DNA from: Martinezella rhizogenes | GTDB taxonomy: Bacteria; Pseudomonadota; Alphaproteobacteria; Rhizobiales; Rhizobiaceae | Length of the DNA: 64,000 nucleotides | NCBI RefSeq assembly: GCF_007002745.1 | Contig: NZ_SGNY01000009.1 | Coordinates: 186,001 to 250,000 of the forward strand | Direction of reading: 5' to 3' | Shown here: piece by piece, positions 9,996-18,720 of the stretch | Layout of the letters: each line of letters starts with the position of its first letter | Numbering within the stretch: the first letter of the stretch is position 1 | Program-made: the position numbers and the translations under genes | The notes under the pieces: model-generated | What the model saw: the letters and a program-made list of their open reading frames with translations, nothing else | Databases searched by the model: none | What the model was told of the DNA's origin: nothing

Positions 9996-10745
9996 ATGCA
10001 GCGTTTTACCAACAGGACCGTTGTTGTCGCCGGGGCCGGCCGGGATATCGGCCGGGCATGTGCCCTCCGTTTTGCGCAGGAAGGCGCCAATGTCGTTCTC
10101 ACCTATAATGGTGCCGCAGAAGGCGCGGCCGCGGCCGTCGCCGAAATCGAAAAACTCGGCCGTTCGGCTCTGGCGATCAGAGCGGACCTCACGAAAGCAA
10201 CCGAGGTGGAGGCGGCCATATCCGCAGCTGCCGACAAATTCGGTGAGATCCATGGCCTCGTCCATGTTGCCGGCGGCCTGATCGCCCGCAAGACAATTGC
10301 AGAGATGGATGAAGCCTTCTGGCATCAGGTCCTCGACGTCAATCTGACATCGTTGTTCCTGACGGCGAAGGCCGCATTGCCCAAAATGGCAAAGGGCGGC
10401 GCCATCGTCACCTTCTCGTCGCAGGCCGGTCGTGATGGCGGCGGCCCCGGCGCTCTTGCCTATGCCACCTCCAAGGGTGCCGTGATGACATTCACCCGCG
10501 GGCTTGCCAAGGAAGTCGGCCCCGATATCCGCGTCAACGCCGTTTGCCCCGGCATGATCTCAACCACATTCCACGACACCTTTACCAAACCGGAGGTACG
10601 CGAACGGGTTGCCGGCGCGACATCGCTCAAGCGCGAAGGGTCGAGCGAAGACGTCGCCGGTCTGGTTGCCTTCCTCGCGTCTGACGATGCCGCCTATGTC
10701 ACCGGCGCCTGCTACGACATTAATGGCGGCGTCCTGTTTTCCTGA
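9996..10745 (+). CDS. Short-chain dehydrogenase, probable DEH reductase
   Basis: A 249-residue classical SDR. The nucleotide loop is VAGAGRDIG (11-19), and the catalytic residues are Ser141 or Ser142, Tyr156 and Lys160 in YATSK. Directly after the alginate lyase, the natural substrate is DEH, reduced to 2-keto-3-deoxygluconate with NAD(P)H, as the A1-R family does in Sphingomonas. Sequence alone cannot separate this from FabG- or KduD-like activity; the position decides the call. It starts 17 bp after the lyase stop. Confidence 0.8.
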   Translation: MQRFTNRTVVVAGAGRDIGRACALRFAQEGANVVLTYNGAAEGAAAAVAEIEKLGRSALAIRADLTKATEVEAAISAAADKFGEIHGLVHVAGGLIARKTIAEMDEAFWHQVLDVNLTSLFLTAKAALPKMAKGGAIVTFSSQAGRDGGGPGALAYATSKGAVMTFTRGLAKEVGPDIRVNAVCPGMISTTFHDTFTKPEVRERVAGATSLKREGSSEDVAGLVAFLASDDAAYVTGACYDINGGVLFS

Positions 10746-10761
10746 TATCCCGGTAAAAACC

Positions 10762-11931
10762 ATGTCCGTGTCGTTACCAAGGGCGAGCCGGATTGCCATT
10801 CTCGGCACCTCGCTCGTCCAGCAGAACCATATTGGCGACGCCAGCTCGCTTGCCACATCGGCACGCGGCTGGATGAGCTGGGCCGAGGTCCTGTCGCATG
10901 GCAGGCTTTGCTGCCCGGTTCACCACGATCCATCCGTGCCGCCCGGCTGGGAGCCGAGCAACCGGCCCGGTGTCAGCCGGTTCTTTTCCGGCCTCAATTT
11001 CGGGGTCTCGGGCCAGAAGGCGGTCGAGATCGAGCGGCGATTGCCACGGTTGCTGCAATCGGATTTCGATCTCGTCATTGTCGATGCCGGCACCAATGAC
11101 ATGATGGTGGAAACGCGCCAGACGATTGCCGACACGCGGGCAAGGATTGCTTCGGCCCTGCTCGCCGCCGGCAAGACCGTGATCCTGCTTCCCATTCTGG
11201 CGCGAAGTATCGGGAAATGGCCCGCCGGTGGTGTGGAGCGAGCCAAGGCGCACTGGATAAACCGGCGAAGCATCGAATTTGCTGCAAACAACGCCAATTG
11301 CCATGTCTTCGACTGGAACGCCGCATGGGTCGATCCTGATAGCGAATTCGGCGAGCCATACCCGGGCTATTCTGATGACGGAACCCATTTTTCCATCGCC
11401 GGCGCCTTTGCCGTCGGAAAATTGCTGGCGGATTATCTCGAAACGATCGTGCCCCCTGCGCCTGCCCGGCTCCTGTCCAAAGATGATCGCTTCGATGCGG
11501 TAAACAATCCAGCCGGCAATCTCGCATCGGATCTTTCGGCCCGGATCGTTACCGAAACGGGTGAGCAGAACCATCGTCTCGGCGGGCAGCTTGTCCACCC
11601 CGGCACCGGCGTCTGGGTGGAAGCGATCTGCGACGTGCAGGTGCCGGCTCATGATGGCGTTCTGGGAATATCGCTGCGGCTGAAAGATGTCGCAGACGAA
11701 GGACAGGCCGTGACAGCGCTCGCACCGTTTCGTGCCGATGACGGCAGGCTCTTTTCCTTTCCGTCGGTACAGTGGCGAGCCGCGTTAAGGACCCCTCCCC
11801 TGAAACTGCGGCCGGGCAAAGCACCGCCTGAACTTTTTCTCGATGTGATCCTGCAGCCCGGTTCGCAACCGCTCGAGATCGATGTTTCCAAGATCGACAT
11901 CCGCCCTATTTCAAATCCGGTGCGCGCATGA
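10762..11931 (+). CDS. SGNH/GDSL-family hydrolase, putative carbohydrate esterase
   Basis: I start at the ATG at 10762 (389 aa), 16 bp after the reductase; the longer frame runs back into that gene. SGNH blocks are visible: the nucleophile block near IAILGTSLVQQ, GTNDMM for the Gly/Asn block and DDGTHFS for the Asp-His pair. After about residue 240 comes a beta-rich region, perhaps a carbohydrate-binding or jelly-roll domain. There is no signal peptide. The next gene overlaps its stop by 4 bp. An esterase in an alginate operon could remove O-acetyl groups from bacterial alginate fragments; this is inference. Confidence 0.75.
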   Translation: MSVSLPRASRIAILGTSLVQQNHIGDASSLATSARGWMSWAEVLSHGRLCCPVHHDPSVPPGWEPSNRPGVSRFFSGLNFGVSGQKAVEIERRLPRLLQSDFDLVIVDAGTNDMMVETRQTIADTRARIASALLAAGKTVILLPILARSIGKWPAGGVERAKAHWINRRSIEFAANNANCHVFDWNAAWVDPDSEFGEPYPGYSDDGTHFSIAGAFAVGKLLADYLETIVPPAPARLLSKDDRFDAVNNPAGNLASDLSARIVTETGEQNHRLGGQLVHPGTGVWVEAICDVQVPAHDGVLGISLRLKDVADEGQAVTALAPFRADDGRLFSFPSVQWRAALRTPPLKLRPGKAPPELFLDVILQPGSQPLEIDVSKIDIRPISNPVRA

Positions 11932-12962
11932 AACATTCTCAGACCAAACCACGCCTGCTGATCGCCATGCGCAGCGAGCTTCCGGAAGGTTTCTTCGGTT
12001 CGCGCGAGTGGGCGCGGCTGAATGCCATAACGGATATCATTCCGGGTTTTCCGCATACGGATTTCGACGCGGCGGAAGGTGCCGAAGCTCTCGCCGACGC
12101 CGACATTCTGCTTGCCGCCTGGGGTACGCCGTCCCTCACCCGCGAACGACTTTCACGCGCGCCACGGCTGAAAATGCTGGCCTATGCGGCATCATCGGTG
12201 CGGATGGTTGCACCCGCAGAGTTCTGGGAGACGTCCGATATTCTCGTCACGACAGCAGCCTCCGCCATGGCCGTACCGGTTGCCGAATTCACCTATGCGG
12301 CAATCATCATGTGCGGCAAGGATGTCTTTCGGCTGCGGGATGAACACAGGGCAGAGCGCGGCACCGGCGTTTTTGGCAGCAGGCGTGGCAAAAGCCTGGC
12401 CCATCTCGGCAATCATGCCCGCAAGGTCGGCATTGTCGGTGCCTCACGCATCGGGCGGCTGGTGATGGAGATGCTGGCGCGCGGCAAATTTGAGATTGCC
12501 GTTTACGATCCCTTTCTCTCAGCGGAAGAAGCAGCTTCCCTCGGCGCGAGGAAAACGGAGTTGGACGAGCTTCTGGCATGGTCCGATGTGGTCTCGCTGC
12601 ATGCGCCGATCCTGCCGGAAACGCACCATATGATCGGCGCGCGCGAACTGGCGCTGATGGGCGATCATGCCATCTTCATCAACACCGCGCGGGGTTGGCT
12701 CGTCGATCACGAGGCATTGCTGGCCGAGGCGCTTTCCGGACGGCTGCGCATCTTGATCGACACGCCCGAACCCGAACCCTTGCCAATGGAAAGCCCGTTT
12801 TATGATCTGCCCAATGTCGTGCTCACCCCTCATATAGCCGGGGCGCTGGGCAACGAATTGCGTGCACTTTCCGATCTGGCCATTACCGAGATCGAACGCT
12901 TCGTGGCAGGGCTTGCACCCCTCCACCCGGTCCACAAGCAGGATATGGAGCGTATGGCATGA
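11928..12962 (+). CDS. D-isomer-specific 2-hydroxyacid dehydrogenase
   Basis: A 344-residue NAD(P)-dependent dehydrogenase. The Rossmann loop reads VGIVGASRIGRLVMEML, a Ser/Arg variant of GxGxxG. The catalytic set is present as Arg in INTARGW, Glu in DTPEPEPLP and His in TPHIAGA. Family members reduce hydroxypyruvate, glyoxylate or other 2-keto acids. It overlaps both neighbours by 4 bp, so it belongs to the alginate/uronate operon. It may reduce a keto acid formed downstream, but the substrate is unknown. Confidence 0.8.
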   Translation: MKHSQTKPRLLIAMRSELPEGFFGSREWARLNAITDIIPGFPHTDFDAAEGAEALADADILLAAWGTPSLTRERLSRAPRLKMLAYAASSVRMVAPAEFWETSDILVTTAASAMAVPVAEFTYAAIIMCGKDVFRLRDEHRAERGTGVFGSRRGKSLAHLGNHARKVGIVGASRIGRLVMEMLARGKFEIAVYDPFLSAEEAASLGARKTELDELLAWSDVVSLHAPILPETHHMIGARELALMGDHAIFINTARGWLVDHEALLAEALSGRLRILIDTPEPEPLPMESPFYDLPNVVLTPHIAGALGNELRALSDLAITEIERFVAGLAPLHPVHKQDMERMA

Positions 12963-13756
12963 ACGGTTCCAACTATTGTTTCTCGACCCTCGGCTGCTCC
13001 GAACTCAGCCTGCATGAGGCCGCCTATCTGGCAGAGCGCCATGGCATAACAAGCGTGGAATTACGCGCACTATCCGGCACCATAGATCTGATCGCCGCGC
13101 TCGTTGCCGAGTTCGGCACACCTGCCCGATTTGCGGCCTTCCTGACCGAACGCAACATCAGAATTGCCGCACTCAACACATCCATGCGGCTGTTCGGCAG
13201 CAGCAGTCTCTCCGAGCTCGCCCCCTTCATCGATTGGGCAGAAGCTGCCAACATCGCCTATCTGCGGATATTTGATGGTGGCAAAAAAATTGGGGCGGAG
13301 GAGCTGGATAGCGCAGCGGCGCTGCTGGACGAATGGCAGGGTCTGCGGCAATCACGCGGGCTGAATGTCGAGCTGATGATCGAAACCCACGATGCACTGG
13401 CCGATTTCGATCAGCTGCTCGCCTTTCTGGAATACGTGCCGACGGCCCGGATATTGTGGGATACCCATCATACATGGGCCCGGGGCAGCGATCTCAAAAC
13501 CCTTTGGCACCAGATCGCAAAAAACGTCGTCCATCTGCACGTCAAGGACAGCACGACCGATAGAGACGGAAAACGACGCTACGTCTTGCCCGGCCAGGGC
13601 GACTTTCCCATCGAGGAACTGCTTTCGTTGCTCCAGCCGGACGAACGGAAAATTCCCCTCAGCCTCGAATGGGAACGCCACTGGCACCCCCAACTGCCAC
13701 CACTGGAAGACGCGCTGAAGGCTGCGCGCCACTGGTGGCGACAAGGAGTTTCTTGA
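12959..13756 (+). CDS. TIM-barrel sugar phosphate isomerase/epimerase-like protein
   Basis: A 265-residue xylose-isomerase-like TIM barrel. Probable metal ligands are visible in order: Glu in ELMIETHD, Asp in WDTHHTW, His in VHLHVKDS and Glu in LSLEWERHW. This is the AP-endonuclease-2/IolE/Hyi superfamily, which covers epimerases, dehydratases and hydroxypyruvate isomerase. It overlaps the dehydrogenase by 4 bp and ends 1 bp before the dehydratase gene, so the three are likely translated together. The exact reaction cannot be read from sequence. Confidence 0.75.
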   Translation: MNGSNYCFSTLGCSELSLHEAAYLAERHGITSVELRALSGTIDLIAALVAEFGTPARFAAFLTERNIRIAALNTSMRLFGSSSLSELAPFIDWAEAANIAYLRIFDGGKKIGAEELDSAAALLDEWQGLRQSRGLNVELMIETHDALADFDQLLAFLEYVPTARILWDTHHTWARGSDLKTLWHQIAKNVVHLHVKDSTTDRDGKRRYVLPGQGDFPIEELLSLLQPDERKIPLSLEWERHWHPQLPPLEDALKAARHWWRQGVS

Positions 13757-13757
13757 T

Positions 13758-15005
13758 ATGCGCATCGCCGAAATCCACCTCACTCCGGTCGCCATTCCCG
13801 ACCGGCCATTGCTGAATTGCAAGGGTGTCCATCAACCCCATGCGCTGCGCACCATTATCGAAGTCATATGCGACGACGGCACGACCGGGCTTGGGGAAAG
13901 TTACGGAAGCATCAAGGCGCTGGACGGGTTGCGCCGCGCCGCGCCAGCCCTCGTCGGCTTGGACCCGTTTCATCTTCACGAACTGAAATCGCGTGTCATC
14001 TCGGCCTTGCCGGGCGGTGGCGGCATCAATGCCAAATCGGCTGTCGCCGATCACAAGCTGACGGATGTGGTTGCCTCGGCCTTCGAGGTCCCCTGCCTTG
14101 ACATACAGGGCAAGCTGCTCGGCCGGCCGGTTTCAGACCTGCTTGGCGGCGCGGTTCGCACAAGCGTATCTTTCAGCGCCTATCTGTTTTTCAAATTTGC
14201 AGGCCATATCGGCGAAGCAGCGGATGAATGGGGGGAGGTTTTGACCCCTGACCAGATGGTCGGCGAAGCCCGGAAAATGGTCGACGCCTACGGCTTTCAA
14301 TCGCTGAAACTGAAGGGCGGCGTGCTGCATCCCGATCTCGAGATCGAGACGATGCTGAAGCTGCGGCAAGCCTTCCCCCATCACCCCCTGAGGATCGATC
14401 CCAATGGCGGCTGGACGGTGGAAACGGCCATCTACATTGCCCGCAAGCTTGAAAATATTCTGGAATATCTCGAGGATCCGGTCATCGGCATGGACCAGAT
14501 GGCGCAGGTGGCGGCCGCAACCTCAATCCCGCTCGCCACCAACATGATCGTTCTGGAATTCGACCAGATCGCCGACGCCTTCCGTAAAAATGCGGTGCAG
14601 ATCGTGCTGTCCGATCACCATTATTGGGGCGGATTGCGCGCTTCGACCCATCTCGCAAAGACCTGCGAGACACTGGGGCTTGGTGTATCCATGCATTCCA
14701 ATTCCCACCTCGGCATTACCCTTGCTGCAATGGTGCATGTGGCCGCCGCAACGCCGAACCTCAATTTCGATTGTGACACACATTACCCATGGACAGGCGT
14801 CGATGTGATCGAGGCCACCCCTTTCACATTCCGAAACGGTCGTCTGGATGTGCCGACAGCGCCCGGACTTGGTGTCAGCCTCAATCGGCAGAAGCTCACC
14901 GAACTTGCGGCTCTCTATGAGCAGACCGCGATGAAGGAACGCGACGACACAGCCTACATGAAGCTCTTCGACCCCGATTATGAAAGGCGTGTGCCGCGTT
15001 GGTAA
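13758..15005 (+). CDS. Enolase-superfamily sugar-acid dehydratase, glucarate dehydratase-like
   Basis: A 415-residue enolase-superfamily protein. The KxK base motif is Lys184-x-Lys186 in LKLKGG, metal ligands include Asp214 and Glu239, and His313 in MHSNSHLG corresponds to the catalytic His of glucarate dehydratases. HSNxHLG is diagnostic of the GlucD subgroup. The product would be a 5-keto-4-deoxy-aldarate. It is about 30 residues shorter than E. coli GudD, so a related acid-sugar substrate is possible. It is the last gene of the alginate block; the reason for an aldarate enzyme here is unclear. Confidence 0.82.
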   Translation: MRIAEIHLTPVAIPDRPLLNCKGVHQPHALRTIIEVICDDGTTGLGESYGSIKALDGLRRAAPALVGLDPFHLHELKSRVISALPGGGGINAKSAVADHKLTDVVASAFEVPCLDIQGKLLGRPVSDLLGGAVRTSVSFSAYLFFKFAGHIGEAADEWGEVLTPDQMVGEARKMVDAYGFQSLKLKGGVLHPDLEIETMLKLRQAFPHHPLRIDPNGGWTVETAIYIARKLENILEYLEDPVIGMDQMAQVAAATSIPLATNMIVLEFDQIADAFRKNAVQIVLSDHHYWGGLRASTHLAKTCETLGLGVSMHSNSHLGITLAAMVHVAAATPNLNFDCDTHYPWTGVDVIEATPFTFRNGRLDVPTAPGLGVSLNRQKLTELAALYEQTAMKERDDTAYMKLFDPDYERRVPRW

Positions 15006-15067
15006 GCCTGCATGGCCGGAACTCAAGTGGGCGATTTCTTCGCGCTTACGGCCAACCCCACGCCAGA

Positions 15068-15919
15068 TCAGGATGATCGAAATGCCCCGGTGATGCGTCG
15101 AAGCACGGCATTCGCACTGTCGCCGGTAACCGTCGAAATCATCACGACATCCAGTTTCGGAAGTTCCGGCAGCACTCGGCTCCTGACCTGCCGCACACCG
15201 GCGGGGGCTGCACTTTGCGCCAGAAGTGCTATGCCAATCCCGGCTTCGGCCGCGGCTCCGACCGCCGTGGCACCGGTGCCGACAAATACTTCGCGCCAGG
15301 GGATATCCGCCGTCTCCAGCGCCCGAAGAGCCATGGCGCGCAAATTGCAGGGTTCGGGTTGAAGTACCAGCGGCAGCGGGGTGTTTGAAGGCAGATCAAA
15401 ATCCGCGCTGCAATACCAGCCAAAGCTCTCCTGAAACAGAAGCTCGCCATCCCGGCGGATATCATCGTGCCGCAGCACGACAATCGCGTCGAGTTCTCCG
15501 GCGTCATAGAGGTCAAGCAGGGTTCGTGTGCCGGCCGTCCGAAGATGAAGCGTCACGCTTGTCTCGCGCTCGCTGACCACCCGAAGTATCCGAGGCAGGT
15601 CGGCCCCGATCAGATGATGGGTGACGCCGATCGCCAGACGCGTTGGCTCCTGCCCAAAGACATCAAGCGCACGACGACCGGCAGCGACATAGGCCCGTGC
15701 CGGCTCCAGAAAGCGTTCGCCTGCAGCCGTCAACCGCACGCGGCGTGGCGTCCGTTCGACGAGGCGATGCCCCAGCAGGTCTTCCAGCCGGCGCAAGCGC
15801 AGGGATATGGCCGCCTGCGTCGTATTCATCACGCCTGCAACCCGCGTGAACGACTGCAATTCGGCAACGAGAAGAAAAGCCTCGACGGCTTCAGGATCCA
15901 ATGAGCGCATGGCTTGCAT
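15068..15919 (-). CDS. LysR family transcriptional regulator
   Basis: A 283-residue LysR protein with an N-terminal winged helix (FLLVAELQSFTRVAGVMNTT and QAAISLRLRRLEDLLGHRLV) and a C-terminal periplasmic-binding-like effector domain. The start could be ATG 15919 or ATG 15910; neither has a clear ribosome site. It diverges from an MFS transporter 90 bp away, the usual LysR-target layout. A 15-bp palindrome overlaps the first candidate start. Confidence 0.88.
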   Translation of the reverse strand: MQAMRSLDPEAVEAFLLVAELQSFTRVAGVMNTTQAAISLRLRRLEDLLGHRLVERTPRRVRLTAAGERFLEPARAYVAAGRRALDVFGQEPTRLAIGVTHHLIGADLPRILRVVSERETSVTLHLRTAGTRTLLDLYDAGELDAIVVLRHDDIRRDGELLFQESFGWYCSADFDLPSNTPLPLVLQPEPCNLRAMALRALETADIPWREVFVGTGATAVGAAAEAGIGIALLAQSAAPAGVRQVRSRVLPELPKLDVVMISTVTGDSANAVLRRITGAFRSS

Positions 15920-15932
15920 AACAAGCTGTTAT
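15918..15932. promoter_or_regulatory. Putative LysR binding palindrome
   Basis: ATAACA-AGC-TGTTAT is a perfect inverted repeat in the LysR/MFS intergenic region. It has LysR-box-like symmetry (dyad with a T/A frame) and touches the LysR start, which would allow autoregulation. If so, translation more likely starts at 15910. Confidence 0.45.
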
Positions 15933-16009
15933 CGCTGAAACTTGCAAGCTCGTAATTCTGTCGGTTGAACAGAAAGGTTACTGCACGAAGAACCTGATAG
16001 GAGCCTTTC

Positions 16010-17257
16010 GTGTCGTCACAGATTTCTTTGTCCTCGCCCACGTCCGCGACCGATCCCCGGATCTGGGCAGTCCTTGCCGTGGCGGTCGGAACGCAAACCG
16101 CAGGTTCATTCGTATCGCAGGGAATTTACATTCTCGTGCCCTTCTGGCGGGAAGCATTCGGGGTCTCCCTCGCATCTGCCTCGCTTGCCGTGACCGTCAT
16201 GAACGGTGTGCAGATCGCGACAATGTTCATGCTCGGCCGTGCCATTGATATTCACGGTGAACGTCGCATCGTCGGCATTGCCATGCTCGGCATGGCTATC
16301 GCCATGGCCTGCGCTGCGGCATTCGCAGACAGCCTGCCCGCGCTGCTTGTTTGCATCGCGTTTCTTGGCGGCACCTATGCGGCCGTCCAACCGGGCGGCA
16401 CGCGGGCGATCATGCGCTGGTTCCCGCCTGCCAAACGCGGCATAGCCACAGGGTTCAGACAGGCCGCCGTTCCCTTCGGAACAATGATTGCAGCCGCTCT
16501 CCTGCCGTTCATGGCGGTCCGTTACGGGTGGCATGCCGCGGCATGGCTTTGCGCCGGTATTTCCATCGCCGGCGCGGCGCTCTTCTGGGGGCTGTATCGT
16601 GAGGGGGGCGATTTGGCCGCCAAAACCGAGCGTCCACTGCCTTTGGCGAAACTCGTCCGCATCGTCGGACAGGATCGCAGCTTCTGGCCCGTCTTGCGGC
16701 TTGGCATCGCCATGTCCGCGTTTCAATTCACCCTGACCGCACACGCCATCGGCTTCATGGCGGATGGATTGAGCCTCGGCCTCTTTGTCGCTTCTTCGAT
16801 GTTTGCTGCCACACAGCTTGCGGGCATTCCCGGCCGTATTCTGCTGCCATGGCTCAGCGATCGTTTCCGGCCCGGTCTTCGTGGCCAATCCTTTGGCCTC
16901 GTATCCGTCATTGCCGCTGGCGCGGCCACAATCCTGGCACTTCTTCCCGTCGGCACTCCGCCGCTGGTGATCCTCCTGGTGCTCATCATATTGGGGATAT
17001 TCGGGATAGGCTGGTTTCCGCTTTATCTTCTGCAGATCGCCGAGAGCGCCCCGAAAGGTTCGATAGCATCGACAATCGCCTTCGCGTCCACGATCTGTCT
17101 GGCTGTCATGGCAATTGGCCCCTACATATTCGGGCTTTTGGTCGACGGTTTTGGTTATGGGGCAGCATGGGCTGTACTGATCTTGCCGGTGGTTGTGACG
17201 GCGCTGCCCCTGGCAATCTCGCTGCGCCCCTCGATCTCTCAGATCGGCTCATCGTGA
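16010..17257 (+). CDS. MFS transporter under probable LysR control
   Basis: A 415-residue protein with about 12 membrane helices. The region after helix 2 reads GRAIDIHGERRIVG, an MFS motif A variant, and the central loop (EGGDLAAKTERPLPLAK) links the two six-helix halves. The start is GTG with a GGAG site 6 bases upstream. The fold resembles the organic-acid/cyanate branch of the MFS, but the substrate is not determinable. It diverges from the LysR gene and ends convergently with the anti-sigma gene. Confidence 0.82.
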   Translation: MSSQISLSSPTSATDPRIWAVLAVAVGTQTAGSFVSQGIYILVPFWREAFGVSLASASLAVTVMNGVQIATMFMLGRAIDIHGERRIVGIAMLGMAIAMACAAAFADSLPALLVCIAFLGGTYAAVQPGGTRAIMRWFPPAKRGIATGFRQAAVPFGTMIAAALLPFMAVRYGWHAAAWLCAGISIAGAALFWGLYREGGDLAAKTERPLPLAKLVRIVGQDRSFWPVLRLGIAMSAFQFTLTAHAIGFMADGLSLGLFVASSMFAATQLAGIPGRILLPWLSDRFRPGLRGQSFGLVSVIAAGAATILALLPVGTPPLVILLVLIILGIFGIGWFPLYLLQIAESAPKGSIASTIAFASTICLAVMAIGPYIFGLLVDGFGYGAAWAVLILPVVVTALPLAISLRPSISQIGSS

Positions 17258-17318
17258 ACAAGCTGAACCAAGAGATCATTCGAGACGTCGCTGTGCTTTG
17301 ACAGGGGACGAAGCAAGG

Positions 17319-17340
17319 GCCTTGCCCAAGAAGGCAAGGC
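17319..17340. terminator. Hairpin between convergent genes
   Basis: An 8-bp stem (GCCTTGCC / GGCAAGGC) with a 6-base loop lies between the convergent MFS and anti-sigma genes. There is no T tract on either side, so it is at best a weak or Rho-assisted terminator. Confidence 0.35.
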
Positions 17341-17364
17341 AACTCCGCTGACGCGCACTCCACC

Positions 17365-18117
17365 TCATTCGGCCTTCGAAAGCATCCGTTGCTCCTCCGT
17401 CGCGGAAAGTGGGCCGCCGGCTTCGATAGACATCAGATAGGTGTCGATTGTCTCCTGTGAAGACGCCGGAACATAACCGTCAGCCCTGGGTGAAGACAGG
17501 GCGAGACGTGTCACCCATGCGCCATCAGAGCGGCAGGCAACGGCCAGGGTGTTTTCTTCCTGTCGTTTCAATTCGTATTCGCGGCAGAATACGCCGCGGC
17601 CATCGACAAAACTTGAGACGATGCGCAGCACTTCGGATTGACCGACTGCGACATCGCCGCCGGACGGTTGATGGTCCAGCGCAGCAGACAATGCATCCTT
17701 GACCGATGCGCCTGATTCAAGGCCGCTACGCCCGGCGACAAAACCGCCGAGACCGGTAATAATGGCGAGGACGGAGGCCGCAACCGGCATCAGCCAGCGC
17801 TGCCTGAGGTGGGATATTTCCGGCTTTTCCCGTCCGCGGAAAGCGATGACCTTGGCACCCTCTATATCGGCATTTTTCGCTTCGGCATCTTCAACCATCC
17901 GACGGACCGATGCAGCAAGCGCATCCGGCACCGGTTCATCGATCAAGGGTTTGATCGCCGAGGCTAGCGCCGTCCGCGTGTCGAGGAAAACGGCAAGGCG
18001 TTCGGCAAGCGCGTCATCCGTTTCAAGCGCGGTTTCAAGACGAAGGCTGGTCGCCTCGTCAAGTTCGCCATCGGCAAATGCCATCAATGTCTCGTCGTCA
18101 AAATGTTCAATGGTCAT
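17365..18117 (-). CDS. Membrane-anchored anti-sigma factor
   Basis: A 250-residue protein with an acidic N-terminal cytoplasmic part starting DDETLMAFADGELDE, typical of anti-sigma domains. One membrane helix lies near residues 110-130 (WLMPVAASVLAIITGLGGFV), followed by a periplasmic domain of about 115 residues. No HxxxCxxC zinc motif is present, so it is not a ZAS-type anti-sigma. It overlaps the sigma gene by 4 bp and would hold that ECF factor at the membrane until an envelope signal releases it. Confidence 0.85.
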   Translation of the reverse strand: MTIEHFDDETLMAFADGELDEATSLRLETALETDDALAERLAVFLDTRTALASAIKPLIDEPVPDALAASVRRMVEDAEAKNADIEGAKVIAFRGREKPEISHLRQRWLMPVAASVLAIITGLGGFVAGRSGLESGASVKDALSAALDHQPSGGDVAVGQSEVLRIVSSFVDGRGVFCREYELKRQEENTLAVACRSDGAWVTRLALSSPRADGYVPASSQETIDTYLMSIEAGGPLSATEEQRMLSKAE

Positions 18118-18656
18118 GCAACGCCGCCTTTCGTATCTGACGAACGTTTCTCGCCCAGACTTATTCCCGTCAGTTCCGCCAGATGTTTGCGGGCCCGCGC
18201 CAGCCGGCTCATGACCGTGCCTATGGGAATGGAGAGAACATCGGCCGTATCGCGGTAACTGAGCTCTTCGACGCAGACGAGAACCAGCACTTCGCGCTGC
18301 TCCTCCGGCAGTTTCTGCAGGGCCGCCACCACCTCCATCAGTTCCATGCGGGCATGCGTGGCCGCTTCTCCCGAAGGCACCGACACATCATGCGCTTTCT
18401 CGATTTCCTCCTGCGGACCAGCGGTCCGGGCACGGCGCAGATGATCGATCCAGAGGTTGCGCAGGATACGAAACATCCAGGCATCGAACCGGGTATCGGG
18501 CGCAAAACTGTCGGCAGCAACGATTGCCCGCTCGCAGGCGGCTTGCACCAGATCGTCGGCCAATTCGCGTGAATGGCAGAGCGAAATCGCAAATCGACGC
18601 AGGTTCGGCAGGAACTCGACCAGCCGCTGCGGCACTGTGGGCGTTTCATTCATCAT
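18114..18656 (-). CDS. ECF (RpoE-type) RNA polymerase sigma factor
   Basis: A 180-residue sigma-70 family protein. Region 2 runs through DLVQAACERAIVAADSFAPD and FDAWMFRILRNLWIDHLRR; region 4 contains VLVLVCVEELSYRDTADVLSIPIGTVMSRL. Two ATG codons (18656, 18653) are possible starts. It is cotranscribed with the anti-sigma gene and diverges from a secreted subtilase. Candidate ECF promoters face both ways in the gap, suggesting it activates itself and the protease. Confidence 0.92.
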   Translation of the reverse strand: MMNETPTVPQRLVEFLPNLRRFAISLCHSRELADDLVQAACERAIVAADSFAPDTRFDAWMFRILRNLWIDHLRRARTAGPQEEIEKAHDVSVPSGEAATHARMELMEVVAALQKLPEEQREVLVLVCVEELSYRDTADVLSIPIGTVMSRLARARKHLAELTGISLGEKRSSDTKGGVA

Positions 18657-18677
18657 GCGATTTGTTTGGCACGGAAC

Positions 18678-18720
18678 GGAATAATCTGTCGAGCCAAACG
18701 TCTACCTGAGGTAACATTCC
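18678..18720. promoter_or_regulatory. Overlapping divergent ECF-type promoters
   Basis: On the plus strand, GGAAT (18678-18682) and CGTC (18699-18702) are 16 bp apart and face the subtilase gene. On the minus strand, GGAAT (18720-18716) and CGTT (18701-18698) are about 15 bp apart and face the sigma gene. GGAA(C/T)-N16-CGT(C/T) is the usual ECF promoter form. The two -10 elements overlap. Confidence 0.55.
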
